A stretch of 64,000 bases of DNA from Nannocystis sp. RBIL2. Lineage in GTDB: Bacteria; Myxococcota_A; Polyangia; Nannocystales; Nannocystaceae. The translations under genes and the position numbers were made by a program. The DNA is taken from NCBI RefSeq assembly GCF_026626745.1, contig NZ_JAPNJW010000002.1, positions 3,992,151-4,056,150 of the forward strand, given 5' to 3'. This document shows positions 35,264 through 43,624 of this stretch, one piece after another (positions within the stretch are counted from its first letter, which is position 1; the number at the start of each line of letters is the position of its first letter). The notes below the pieces were generated by a model. It made no database searches and was not told the origin of the DNA. It saw only the letters and a list, made by a program, of their open reading frames with translations.

Positions 35264-36658
35264 ATGTCCGACCGCATCGACCTCAGTGGGTTCGCGGACC
35301 CGTGGCTCGTCGGCTACGACGCCCACGGGATCCAGGAGCTCATCACCGCCAGCAATCGACCACTCGCCATGCTCGGCGCGAGTGGCACGATCACCCGCTT
35401 CGACAGCTACGCCGCCTCGTCCGCGCCCGTCTCGGTCTTCGCTGGCGGCGGCCGCGGGGTCGAGCTCGTCGACGGCCACGACGCCGCGATCGCGCGATGT
35501 CGGCTGCTCGAAGCGCACTACGCGGAGCAGACCTTCGGCGGCCCGCTCTCGACCGCGGCCGTGCCCCTCGACCGGCTCGACCAGGCCGCCAGCCTGCGCT
35601 GGCTACGACAACGCCTCGAGCTGCTCGCCGACGCCGCGCGTCCCCCGGGGCACGGCTATCTGGCGGCCTATACGCGCAAGAGCGATCAATGCGCCGACTG
35701 CGGCGGGTATCAGGCCACTCATGAGTCTCAACGCCGGGACGCTCGCGGCGAGCGCGTCTGCCTGCGCTGTCACGCCATGACCCAGCGCGGGCGCCTGGCG
35801 AGTGAGCGCTCCGGCGAGGAAATCCAGTCGCTCCTCGAGCTCGCCCCGCACGGCCAGTACCTCGCCGCGCTCTCCCTCGACGGCAACAACCTCGGCGCCT
35901 TCTTCGAGGATCTCCGCACGCTCGACGACACTCGCCGGGCCAGCGGCGCGCTCAAGCAGGTCTTCTCCGACGCGCACGCCGCGGCCAGTCGCGCGATCGG
36001 AAGTCGCCACGTCTCGCTCGCCACCGGCGGCGACGACATCCGCCTGTTCCTCCCGCAATCCCTCGTGCTTCGTTACCTCGACGCGCTGATCCCCGAGCTC
36101 GAACGAACGGCCGCCGCCCTCGCCGCCCGGCCGCCCTTCCGCGGCCGATTCGACCGCTTCGGCGTCGGCGTCGGCGTCGTCCTCGCCGACGCGCACCTGC
36201 CCGCCAAGCGACTCATGGAGTACGCTCACGATCTCGAGCAGTCGGCCAAGCGCCACTGCCGGACGAACGGCCCGCGCTCTGCGATCGACTTCGCAGTCCT
36301 CACCGCCGGCGACGCCTCCCGCATCGAGCCTTCTCTTCGTCGCCGGGGCCGTAAGCCGCTCGGCTTCGGCGAGACGTGGGAAGACGCCCTCCGCGACGCC
36401 GCCGCGCTCGCCCGGGTGCCGAGCTCGCAGCGCTCGCTGCTGTTCGACGAGCCGGCCGATGATTGTAAAGAGTTTGGCAATCAATGGCGCTACCAGGTCG
36501 CCCGCCACGCAGAATGGCGGGCCTGGTACGACGCGACTGGCCGGGAATGGCGCGACGCCGAGGCCGTCGTGCGCGACCGCCCGCGCGCACATCACCTCGA
36601 TCTCCTGCACTTCCTCGCGCCCGATCCGCGCGCCGCGGCCTCGACGACCGCCCGTTGA
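35264..36658 (+). CDS. cas10: Small Cas10-like protein with GGDD cyclase motif
   Basis: A 464-residue Cas10 homologue, well below the 700-1000 residues usual for Cas10. First palm-like block: HGIQELITASNRPLAMLGAS (21-40). Zinc ribbon: C143, C146, C166, C169 (CADCG…CLRC). Second palm: LSLDGNNLGAFFEDL (203-217) and ATGGDDIRLFLP, with the GGDD at 255-258 intact. There is no HD nuclease domain at the N-terminus. GGDD Cas10 proteins make cyclic oligoadenylates when target RNA is bound, so this one should be a signalling subunit and not a DNase. It opens the type III-like gene set. The subtype is not assigned. Confidence 0.87.
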   Translation: MSDRIDLSGFADPWLVGYDAHGIQELITASNRPLAMLGASGTITRFDSYAASSAPVSVFAGGGRGVELVDGHDAAIARCRLLEAHYAEQTFGGPLSTAAVPLDRLDQAASLRWLRQRLELLADAARPPGHGYLAAYTRKSDQCADCGGYQATHESQRRDARGERVCLRCHAMTQRGRLASERSGEEIQSLLELAPHGQYLAALSLDGNNLGAFFEDLRTLDDTRRASGALKQVFSDAHAAASRAIGSRHVSLATGGDDIRLFLPQSLVLRYLDALIPELERTAAALAARPPFRGRFDRFGVGVGVVLADAHLPAKRLMEYAHDLEQSAKRHCRTNGPRSAIDFAVLTAGDASRIEPSLRRRGRKPLGFGETWEDALRDAAALARVPSSQRSLLFDEPADDCKEFGNQWRYQVARHAEWRAWYDATGREWRDAEAVVRDRPRAHHLDLLHFLAPDPRAAASTTAR

Positions 36659-36672
36659 ACCAGGACACGTGC

Positions 36673-38460
36673 ATGTCTCGTCCCTTCACTCTCACCATTC
36701 GCGCGCACGGCAGCCTCGCGCTCGGCGGCGTCACCGGCGTCGAGCGCGACCATCACAGCGCATCCGCCCGGGACGCCGCCGGACGACCGTTCATCCCTGC
36801 CACCGCCCTCCGCGGCGTACTTCGCAGCAACCTCGAGGCCGTGCTGCGCGGCGCGGACTGTCCGGCCTGCGCCGGTGGCACCGGCCTCGCCCCCGACGCG
36901 CCCACGGGCGCTCGCCCCGGGCCTTGCACGCTGGGTCCGGAGGGCGCGCGCTGCCTCGCGTGCCGGCTCTTCGGCGGGCACCACGAACGACTGCCTGACG
37001 GCGCCGCGTTCTTCTCCGCCCTCGTCCTCGCCGACGCCGTCCTCCCCGACGACTCGCCTCCGCCCGCCTGGACCACCCGCAGCACCGTCGGCATTCGCCG
37101 CGACACCCGCAGTGCTCGCCAGCACGTGCTCGCCCAACAGCGCGTCCCCACGCCGGACGACGCGCTCGTCTTCGTCGCACACGGGCGACTCCTCGATGCC
37201 GATCTGGAGTCGTGCCTGCACGCCGCGGTTTCGGCGACCACTCACATCGGCGCCGGCCGGAGCCGTGGCCTCGGGCGCATCGAATGTGTCCTCCGATTCG
37301 ACCCCCCGGCGGAGGCGCCGGCCATCGCCGTCGAGGGCGACAGCGTCCGCCTGCGCCTGCGCCTGGTCTCTCCGGCGTGCATCGGCGTCGCCTTCGCCGA
37401 CGACAACCTCCGCGACACCCGGCGGGAGATCCCCGGCTCGGCGCTCCGCGGCGCGATCGGGTTCGCCCTCGCCGAGGCGCTCGACGGCGTACACACCCGC
37501 GAGCGCCCCGACGCGGCCTTCGAGCGGTTGGTCGCCGAGGACGGCGCCCGCTTCGGCTTCCTCTACCCTGTCGACGCGAAGAGCGTCCCCCTCGACGCCG
37601 CGCCGCTCCCCATCACCACCCTTGGGTGCAAGTTCGAACGCCACGCGCATCCCGTCGTCGACGGCTTCCTCGACGCGATCGCGGCCACCCTCGCCGACTC
37701 CGCCGTCGTCGCCGCGCGCGTACACGACACCTCCCACGTGTCCTGTCAGACCTGCCGCGCCCCCCTGAGGACCCTCCGGGGCCCGCGCGAGCACAAGTCC
37801 GCCGTCGCTACCCGCACGATCACCCGCCTCGCCATGGATCGGCAGCGCGGCTCGGCGCGGAGCGAGATGTTGTTCTCGCAGGTGCTGCTCGAGCCTGGCC
37901 TCCACCTCGAGGGCTCGATCGACAACATCCCGGCGGAATGTCGCGACCGGCTCGCGCTCGCCCTGTCGCGCCCGCTCGCCCTCGGGCGGGGCCGCGCGCA
38001 CGGCTGGGGCCGCGTCGAGGTCCAGGTCGTCCCCTCGCTCGACCTCCCGCCGCTGCGCCAGCGCGCCGCCGACTTCCACCACGCCCTGGGCGAGCGGCTC
38101 GCGCGAGCCGGACTCTCCCCTGCCGAAGCGGCCCGCTGGATCCCCATCACGTTGCACGCCCCCATGATCCCCGACGCGGACGAGGAGGACGGTGAGCAGG
38201 CAATCCTCCGCACATTGCCGGGCCGCGTCGCCTACAAGGCCCGCCGCTTCACGCGTGAGGGCGGCTGGGACCAGCGGGAGCACGGCCTCCAGCCGGCGCT
38301 CGCCGTCGCCGCCGGGGCCGTCTTCGCCGTCCAACTCCCCGAGTCCGCGCGGCTCGAGGACCTCTTGCCCCGCCTCGCCCATCTCGAGCGCGACGGCCTC
38401 GGACTCCGTCGCCACCAGGGCTACGGCGCCCTCCGCTGTTTCGACCGGATTCATTGCTGA
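36673..38460 (+). CDS. Double RAMP protein (Csx10/Cas7-type fusion)
   Basis: A 595-residue CRISPR-associated RAMP protein with start at the ATG 36673, 14 bp after cas10 (the frame is open further up, inside cas10). The first half is a Csm3-like RAMP: IRAHGSLALGGVTGVERDHH, PFIPATALRGVLRSNLE, CLACRLFGG (zinc) and the Gly-rich loop GAGRSRGLGRIE. The second half repeats the fold: EIPGSALRGAIGFALAE, CQTC, LGRGRAHGWGRVEV. A two-RAMP layout recalls Csx10 and fused type III subunits. It should bind crRNA and target RNA in the complex. The subfamily label is tentative. Confidence 0.82.
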   Translation: MSRPFTLTIRAHGSLALGGVTGVERDHHSASARDAAGRPFIPATALRGVLRSNLEAVLRGADCPACAGGTGLAPDAPTGARPGPCTLGPEGARCLACRLFGGHHERLPDGAAFFSALVLADAVLPDDSPPPAWTTRSTVGIRRDTRSARQHVLAQQRVPTPDDALVFVAHGRLLDADLESCLHAAVSATTHIGAGRSRGLGRIECVLRFDPPAEAPAIAVEGDSVRLRLRLVSPACIGVAFADDNLRDTRREIPGSALRGAIGFALAEALDGVHTRERPDAAFERLVAEDGARFGFLYPVDAKSVPLDAAPLPITTLGCKFERHAHPVVDGFLDAIAATLADSAVVAARVHDTSHVSCQTCRAPLRTLRGPREHKSAVATRTITRLAMDRQRGSARSEMLFSQVLLEPGLHLEGSIDNIPAECRDRLALALSRPLALGRGRAHGWGRVEVQVVPSLDLPPLRQRAADFHHALGERLARAGLSPAEAARWIPITLHAPMIPDADEEDGEQAILRTLPGRVAYKARRFTREGGWDQREHGLQPALAVAAGAVFAVQLPESARLEDLLPRLAHLERDGLGLRRHQGYGALRCFDRIHC

Positions 38461-38467
38461 CACCACG

Positions 38468-38877
38468 ATGCAAACCAACCTCGCAGACCTCCGTCCCCAC
38501 CGCCAGGCGCTCGTCCAGGCCGCCGAGAGCGTCTTCAGCGATCCTCACTCGTTGGAGCGCGAGCGGGAGCTCAAGTCACAGCTCAATCACCGATCGCCGT
38601 CTGCAACGAGGCGACCTGCACCGAGGAGATCGAGCTTTACCTCCGCTACCAGTCGGCCCGCGAGGGCCGCCACATTGGCACCGACATGGTGCACGCGATC
38701 ATCGAGGCCATCCACAAGGCCTTCGAAAAGGGCCTCCCCGACGAATCCCGGCTCGGCGCCTGGCGGCTCTACGCCGTCTATCTCGCGCGTGCCTATACCT
38801 ATCGCGCCGCGGTCCTCAAGGCCAATCCGCGGACCGCGAGCCACCCCAACCGTGAGATGCGAGGGAGGCAGCGATGA
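38468..38877 (+). pseudogene. Frameshifted small subunit candidate (Cas11-like)
   Basis: The reading starts MQTNLADLRPHRQALVQAA at 38468, then similarity to a helical protein continues in the -1 frame from about 38580: VTAQSPIAVCNEATCTEEIE, LYLRYQSAREGRHIGTDMVH, AIIEAIHKAFEKGLPDESRL, GAWRLYAVYLARAYTYRAAV. The stop TGA overlaps the next ATG (38874), the same coupling as other genes here, so the second frame is really coding. The size (about 135 residues), all-helical content and place between RAMP genes fit a Csm2/Cmr5-type small subunit (Cas11). The shift could be a mutation, a sequencing error or, less likely, programmed; no slippery run is evident. Confidence 0.6.
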
Positions 38878-39704
38878 GCGCCGCCGACTTCCACGTCTTG
38901 CGTCGTCGCCTCCGCCTCACCGGCGAGCTCGTCACTGTCACCGCGCTGCACGTCGGCAGCGGCGGCGCGGGCGAGCTCGACGGCGCCGACCTCCCGGTCC
39001 TGCGCGACAGCGACGGCTTCCCCTATATCCCGGGCGCCAGCGCCAAGGGAGTCCTCCGCGCCACCATCGAATCGCTGCTGCGTGGGGCCCTGCCCGATCG
39101 CTCGCACCCGCTCTGGCCCTGCGACCCGCACCACGAGGCCCCGCGTGAGTCTGATCGCGACGGCGCCTGCGGCTTCCACAAGAGCAACCAGCGCACCCAC
39201 GCCGAAGCCAGCATCGACCGCCACTGCCCCGTGTGTCGCCTCTTCGGGTCCCGCGTCCTCGCCAGCCACGTGCGCATCACCGACGCGCGCGTCCACGCCG
39301 ACCAGCGCGACGGTCACCCGCCGATCGAGATCCGTGACGGCGTCGGCATCGACCGCGACCTGCGGACCGCCCGCAACGGCCTCAAGTATGACTTCGAGGT
39401 CGTCTCCCCGGGCACGCGCTTCGCCCTCGAGGTCTTCGTCGACAACCCTGAGCCCTGGCTCATGGGCCTCTTGCTCGTCGCCTTCGAACAGCTCGACGAG
39501 GGCTTCGCCGCGCTCGGCGGCTTCAGCTCGCGCGGCCTCGGGCGCGTCCGCTGGCGCTGGACCGAGCTCCGCAGCATCGAAGCTCGCGCGCTGCTCGTCG
39601 GGAAGCCCGAGACCGTCCACACCGACGTCGACCGCGTCTTCGCCGGGTACCGCGAGGCGCTGGCGAAGCACCTGGAGGAGGGACCGACTCATGTTCAAGC
39701 GTAG
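38874..39704 (+). CDS. Csm3-like RAMP protein (Cas7), first single copy
   Basis: A 276-residue type III Cas7. It shows LHVGSGGAGELDGADLPVLR, YIPGASAKGVLRATIESLL, HCPVCRLFGS (zinc), EIRDGVGIDRDLRTARNGLK (a Csm3-like stretch) and the Gly-rich GGFSSRGLGRVRW. Acidic residues in the loop near 36-46 could provide the target-RNA-cutting Asp known for Csm3, but I cannot assign it. It overlaps the small-subunit candidate by 4 bp and the next RAMP by 14 bp. Confidence 0.88.
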   Translation: MSAADFHVLRRRLRLTGELVTVTALHVGSGGAGELDGADLPVLRDSDGFPYIPGASAKGVLRATIESLLRGALPDRSHPLWPCDPHHEAPRESDRDGACGFHKSNQRTHAEASIDRHCPVCRLFGSRVLASHVRITDARVHADQRDGHPPIEIRDGVGIDRDLRTARNGLKYDFEVVSPGTRFALEVFVDNPEPWLMGLLLVAFEQLDEGFAALGGFSSRGLGRVRWRWTELRSIEARALLVGKPETVHTDVDRVFAGYREALAKHLEEGPTHVQA

Positions 39705-40626
39705 TTACAACCGCGCCATCCTGCGCATCGAGCTCCGCACCGTCTCGCCGCTCCTCATCAAGGCCGGCGACTCCGGCCTCGGCCCCACCGCCGCCCAGCT
39801 CGCCTGTGTGCGCACCCGCCACGCGGACGCTGGCGTCGAGACGACCGTGTACATTCCGGGTTCGAGCCTGCGCGGGGTCGTCCGCGCCGCCGCCGAGGCG
39901 TCGCTCGCCGGGAAGACCTTCGTGAACCACCACGGTCCCGTCGACGGCTACCGCGACCCCTTCGACACGGCCTCTGGGCGCTCGATTGCAGGTGGCCCGC
40001 CGCCACCCACCGCCGAGATCCACCGCAGTCACCCGCTCACGATGCGACTGTTCGGAAGTACCAGCCTCAAGAGTCGTTGCTCGATCCGCGACCTCTTCCC
40101 CTGGTCGCCCGGCACCGCCCGCATCTCGCAGGCCGACACCTTCACCCAGGCTAACCGGACCGAGCTGCGCAACAACGTCGCCATCGATCGCGTACTCGGC
40201 TCGGTGAAGCACGGCCCCTGGGACGCCGAGCTCGTCCCCGCCGGCGTCTCGTTCTGGGGCGACCTCGCCCTCGAGAACTACGAGGTCTGGCAGCTCGGCC
40301 TCCTCGCCCGCGCCTTCGACGAGCTGAACGACGGCTTCGCGCAGCTCGGCTCCGGCAAGAGCCGCGGTCTCGGGGTCGTCCGTCTCACCGTCACCACGCT
40401 CGTGCATGAGCAGGCCGCCCGGGCCGGCGCTCGCCCGCACGGCGTCGCCCACCTCGCCGACGCCGAGACACGCCGCGCCTACGACCTCTTCTCCGAACCT
40501 CCGGACGCCCTGCCGATCGCAGACGGCGAGCCGCGCGGCCTGCATCGCCGCTTCACCGTCACCGACGCGGCCCCGTGGCTCGACGCCGGCCGTCGCGCGC
40601 TCGCCCCCCTGGAGTCACCCGCATGA
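39691..40626 (+). CDS. Csm3-like RAMP protein (Cas7), second single copy
   Basis: A 311-residue RAMP protein with start at ATG 39691, overlapping the previous gene. Motifs: SPLLIKAGDSGLGPTAAQLA, YIPGSSLRGVVRAAAE, LTMRLFGSTSLKSR, VAIDRVLGSVKHGPW and GSGKSRGLGVVRL. No CxxC zinc pair is seen, unlike its neighbours. Being a distinct paralogue of the gene before it, it probably takes a specific place in the backbone and is not a simple duplicate. Confidence 0.86.
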   Translation: MFKRSYNRAILRIELRTVSPLLIKAGDSGLGPTAAQLACVRTRHADAGVETTVYIPGSSLRGVVRAAAEASLAGKTFVNHHGPVDGYRDPFDTASGRSIAGGPPPPTAEIHRSHPLTMRLFGSTSLKSRCSIRDLFPWSPGTARISQADTFTQANRTELRNNVAIDRVLGSVKHGPWDAELVPAGVSFWGDLALENYEVWQLGLLARAFDELNDGFAQLGSGKSRGLGVVRLTVTTLVHEQAARAGARPHGVAHLADAETRRAYDLFSEPPDALPIADGEPRGLHRRFTVTDAAPWLDAGRRALAPLESPA

Positions 40627-41648
40627 AGCCCACCAGCCCCGCCCCAGGCTACGCCTTCATCTCCCTCCCCGAGCGCGTCGACCGGCAGCCGCGGCCGCCC
40701 CACGCCGCGCACGATCGTCGGCACGAGGCCACTTACTCCGGCACCTTGCGGCTCACGTGGCTCGCCGAGCAGCCCATTCACATCGGGACCGGCTTCAAGC
40801 GGCTCGTCGGCGACCGGAACGCACGGGCCATCCTCCGAGAGCACGCCCGCCTCGGCGACGTCCCCTGCATCCCCGGCTCCAGCCTCAAGGGCGTCCTGCG
40901 CGCCCGCTTCGAGGCCGTCACGCACAGCTGCTTCGACCCTCCGAAGCACGACGTCCGCGTCAAGATTCGCTCCTCGACCTTCAACGAGCGCGGCATCACC
41001 CACGCCATCCTGAACGCCGACGCCGTCCGCGGCTTCGAGCGCACCTGCAGGAGCCCGGGCCCGCTATGCCCGGCGTGCGCTCTGTTCGGGGCCCTCAACC
41101 TCCGCAGCCGCCTCGTCGTCACCGACGCGCGCCCCGCCGCGCCCACGCTCGACTCGTACACCATCCCCGAGCAGTTCGTCCCCAACCTTCATCACGTCGG
41201 GCGTCTTCGTGTCCGCGAGTCGGACAACGTCCTCGAGATCCAGCGCCTGCACGGCCGCAAATTCGCGGTCGGCCGCGACGAGCGCCCCCCGCCCTCCAAC
41301 TATGCACACGCGGCGGCCCAGCGTCAGGCCCAGCCGCAGCGCCTCGAGGTCCTTCCGGTCGGCACCCACCTGCACAGCGAGCTTCGCTACACCAACCTCA
41401 CCACCGCGGAGCTCGGCGGGCTCCTCGCCGCCCTCGGCCTCGCCCCGCGCAGTCGGCTCAAGATCGGCGGCGGCAAATGTCACGGCCTCGGCCGCCTCTT
41501 CCTGGCCGAGCACACGCACAGGCCCCGTGGGAAGCACGACGATGAGCCGCTCGACCTGGACGGCTGCGCCCACGCCTTCGCGCGGAGCCCGGCCTGTCAA
41601 GCCGCGAACCTCGCCCGCCTCGTCGCACTTCACGGGGAGGACTGCTGA
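40623..41648 (+). CDS. RAMP protein, third single copy (Csm5/Csm3-like)
   Basis: A 341-residue RAMP protein. Motifs: LAEQPIHIGTGFKRLVGDRN, CIPGSSLKGVLRARFE, LCPACALFGA (zinc), and the Gly-rich GGGKCHGLGRLFL at about 280-292. It has a 30-residue N-terminal extension (SLPERVDRQPRPPHAAHD) and a 50-residue C-terminal tail. As the last RAMP in the row it could cap the 3' end of the crRNA as Csm5 does, but this is inferred from order only. The ATG overlaps the previous stop by 4 bp. Confidence 0.84.
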   Translation: MKPTSPAPGYAFISLPERVDRQPRPPHAAHDRRHEATYSGTLRLTWLAEQPIHIGTGFKRLVGDRNARAILREHARLGDVPCIPGSSLKGVLRARFEAVTHSCFDPPKHDVRVKIRSSTFNERGITHAILNADAVRGFERTCRSPGPLCPACALFGALNLRSRLVVTDARPAAPTLDSYTIPEQFVPNLHHVGRLRVRESDNVLEIQRLHGRKFAVGRDERPPPSNYAHAAAQRQAQPQRLEVLPVGTHLHSELRYTNLTTAELGGLLAALGLAPRSRLKIGGGKCHGLGRLFLAEHTHRPRGKHDDEPLDLDGCAHAFARSPACQAANLARLVALHGEDC

Positions 41649-41649
41649 C

Positions 41650-42456
41650 ATGCTGACCTCCGCGGAATTCGTCGAGCTCGAGCAACGCGCCGAGTCCTTC
41701 ACCACCAAGAACCACCATCGATTCCTGTCGAACGCCCTGATGTGTCTGCGCCGCACCCACGATCCCGTCGCGGCCTTCGAGTTGCTGGCTCGAATGACGG
41801 GACGGCGCGACGAGGCCAGCGCCCTGCAGGACGTCCGCGGCTGGTACGAACAATTACTGGCACGGCCCGCGCGTCTGGACCCCGACAAGATCGAGCTGTG
41901 GCTCGCCTGGACCCGACGCCTCGCTCGCGTCCAGGAGGCCGAACCTCGCAATCGCCAACAGCCCGATCGCGGGCGCCCCCACGCGCGTGACGTCCGGCCC
42001 TCCGTGACCCTCGACGCCCAGCTCCGCTTCTTGCGGCAGCGATACCCCGCGCCGCCTTCCCTGCCTCCGCCTTCGCCTCCACCCATCCCAGGCGCGCCTC
42101 CCCTCGCCTCCGTCGGGCCCCGCCACGTCGAGCGCCCCCCATTACCGCAAGCGCTCACCGTCCTGTTCGCCCGCCATCAGGACGCGATCAAGACGCTCAA
42201 GGGGCTCGCCAAGCAGACCGGCCCTGGACAGCACCCGCCGAGGCCCATCCCGCTCGCACCCGTCAGCGGCAAGTTCCCGGCGGAGCTCGACGAGGTCGTC
42301 CTCGACGGCGCCAGCGCCACCGGCGTCCCCGATTACCTGCAGGCGCTGACGAAGCGCTACCACGGCAGCGCCTTCCCGTTCCACGTCACGAACCTCGCCT
42401 GGGAGGGGGACCGCGTCGTCGCCCGCGCCATCCTCCTCGCGCCGCCGCCGACCTGA
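41650..42456 (+). CDS. Unknown protein at end of type III-like operon
   Basis: A 268-residue protein I do not recognise, 1 bp after the last RAMP gene and so co-transcribed. The N-terminal 110 residues are helical (FVELEQRAESFTTKNHHRFL, VAAFELLARMTGRRDE, LDPDKIELWLAWTRRLARVQ). A Pro-rich linker follows (YPAPPSLPPPSPPPIPGAPP), then a smaller C-terminal domain (LTVLFARHQDAIKTLKGLAK; YLQALTKRYHGSAFPFHVTN). It has no membrane segment, zinc motif or CARF-like fold. It could be a subtype-specific accessory subunit (type III-D loci carry such genes) or an effector. Confidence 0.65.
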   Translation: MLTSAEFVELEQRAESFTTKNHHRFLSNALMCLRRTHDPVAAFELLARMTGRRDEASALQDVRGWYEQLLARPARLDPDKIELWLAWTRRLARVQEAEPRNRQQPDRGRPHARDVRPSVTLDAQLRFLRQRYPAPPSLPPPSPPPIPGAPPLASVGPRHVERPPLPQALTVLFARHQDAIKTLKGLAKQTGPGQHPPRPIPLAPVSGKFPAELDEVVLDGASATGVPDYLQALTKRYHGSAFPFHVTNLAWEGDRVVARAILLAPPPT

Positions 42457-42605
42457 ATCGGGCGCGCAGCCCCATCCCTGCTCAGAAGCCGGAGACGACC
42501 GTTCGCAGCCCGAACCGGTCGTCTTCGCGTGTCCGGAACAAGGAAGCGCGTCGCTGTTGCTCTCGCCGAGATCAAGCACGCGGAGGCCACGCTCGATCGA
42601 GCTCG

Positions 42606-43070
42606 TTCGCGCGACTACACGTCAGCCGGCCCCCGCGGGACCGTGTGAACGCCCTGCTCAGCTTCGGCTACTCCCTCCTGATCCGCGACGCCACCGCCGC
42701 GGCCGCCCGCGTCGGCCTCGATCCGATGCTCGGCTTCTTGCACGTCGTCCACCCGGGGCGCCCCGCGCTGGCCCTCGACCTCGTCGAACCCTTCCGCGCC
42801 GCCTGGGTCGACACCGCCGTGCTGCGCCTGATCGCCACCCGCGGCATCGACCGCGACGACTTCGTCTTCTCGAGCGCAGGCGTCGCGCTCACCGACCGTG
42901 GCCGTCGCGCCCTCATCGGCGCCTACGAGCGACGCGCCGACGAGCTCACCACCCACCCTCGCTTCGGCTACCGCATGAGCTATCGCCGTCTCCTCGAGCT
43001 CGAGGCCCGCGTCCTCGGCAAGTGGCTCGTCGGCGAGATCGATCAATTCACCCCGATCTGGACCCGGTGA
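42606..43070 (+). pseudogene. cas1: Cas1 remnant, C-terminal half only
   Basis: Clear Cas1 sequence begins near 42627: SRPPRDRVNALLSFGYSLLI, then LGFLHVVHPGRPALALDLVE and PFRAAWVDTAVL, and the YRRLLELEARVLGKWLVGE end. These belong to the C-terminal helical half of the integrase, including HxxxxxRPALALDL with its catalytic His and Asp region. The N-terminal half (beta domain and first catalytic Glu) and the Cas4 part often fused to it in type I-G are missing: upstream to 42457 I find only short unconvincing stretches in mixed frames. The longest frame from a GTG at 42645 is 141 codons. It cannot be a working integrase alone. Confidence 0.8.
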
Positions 43071-43075
43071 TTTCA

Positions 43076-43624
43076 ATGCGCTCTCATTACATCGTCAGCT
43101 ACGACATCGCCGATCCGTCGCGCCTCCGCCGGGTGCATCGCACGCTGCGGGACTTCGGCGACGGCATTCAGCTCAGTGTCTTCGCCTGCCAGCTCACCGA
43201 CCGCGACCGCGCCGTCCTCGAGTGCCGCCTGCTCGAGATCCTCAACCAGCGCGAAGATCAGGTGCTCTTCATCAAGCTCGGCCAGGTCGCCGAGGACGGC
43301 GATGCACCGCCGCGCTGCAGCGTACTCGGCCGCAAGCTCACGCCCGGCTTTCGTCCGCGCGCTCGTCTACTGATACAGCCCGACTCGAGGGATTTGGAGT
43401 ATCTTCATGCCTACGAAACGAACCCCGGACACCGCGCTCATGCAGACCATCGACCGCGACGAACGCGTCCTCGCCTGCGACCTCCTGCGCAACCTCTGCG
43501 ACCTCCTGCGCGGCGTCCTCGACGACCTCCTCCTCGGCGGTCCCCACCTCGAGGTCCAGCAGCTGCAGGAGTCGGTCGAGTATCTCGTCCTCTCCTCGCG
43601 CTACCACGGCCGAGCACTCAATAA
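43076..43624 (+). CDS. cas2: Cas2, with abnormal C-terminal read-through
   Basis: The first 100 residues are ordinary Cas2: HYIVSYDIADPSRLRRVHRT, LRDFGDGIQLSVFACQLTD, DQVLFIKLGQVAEDG, then FRPRARLLI near 43373. Cas2 normally stops about here, but this frame continues for 83 more codons (to 43624) with Arg/Pro-rich sequence that lies across the next gene. The next gene has its own ribosome site (GGAG before ATG 43407), so the extension is probably a lost stop or small indel. Cas2 bridges Cas1 dimers in spacer integration; its partner here is broken. Confidence 0.8.
   Translation: MRSHYIVSYDIADPSRLRRVHRTLRDFGDGIQLSVFACQLTDRDRAVLECRLLEILNQREDQVLFIKLGQVAEDGDAPPRCSVLGRKLTPGFRPRARLLIQPDSRDLEYLHAYETNPGHRAHADHRPRRTRPRLRPPAQPLRPPARRPRRPPPRRSPPRGPAAAGVGRVSRPLLALPRPSTQ

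Noticed and set aside
36592-38478. 628-codon open frame antisense to the double RAMP gene
   Set aside because: No domain; the plus strand has clear RAMP motifs and operon overlaps.
38874-41648. Simple triplicate of one csm3 gene
   Set aside because: The three RAMP proteins differ in length, zinc motif and loop sequence, so they are distinct subunits and not recent copies.
36673-42456. CARF/Csm6/Csx1-type effector in the cas operon
   Set aside because: Looked for in each gene; only RAMP-type motifs and one unrecognised protein were found. A hidden fold cannot be excluded by eye.
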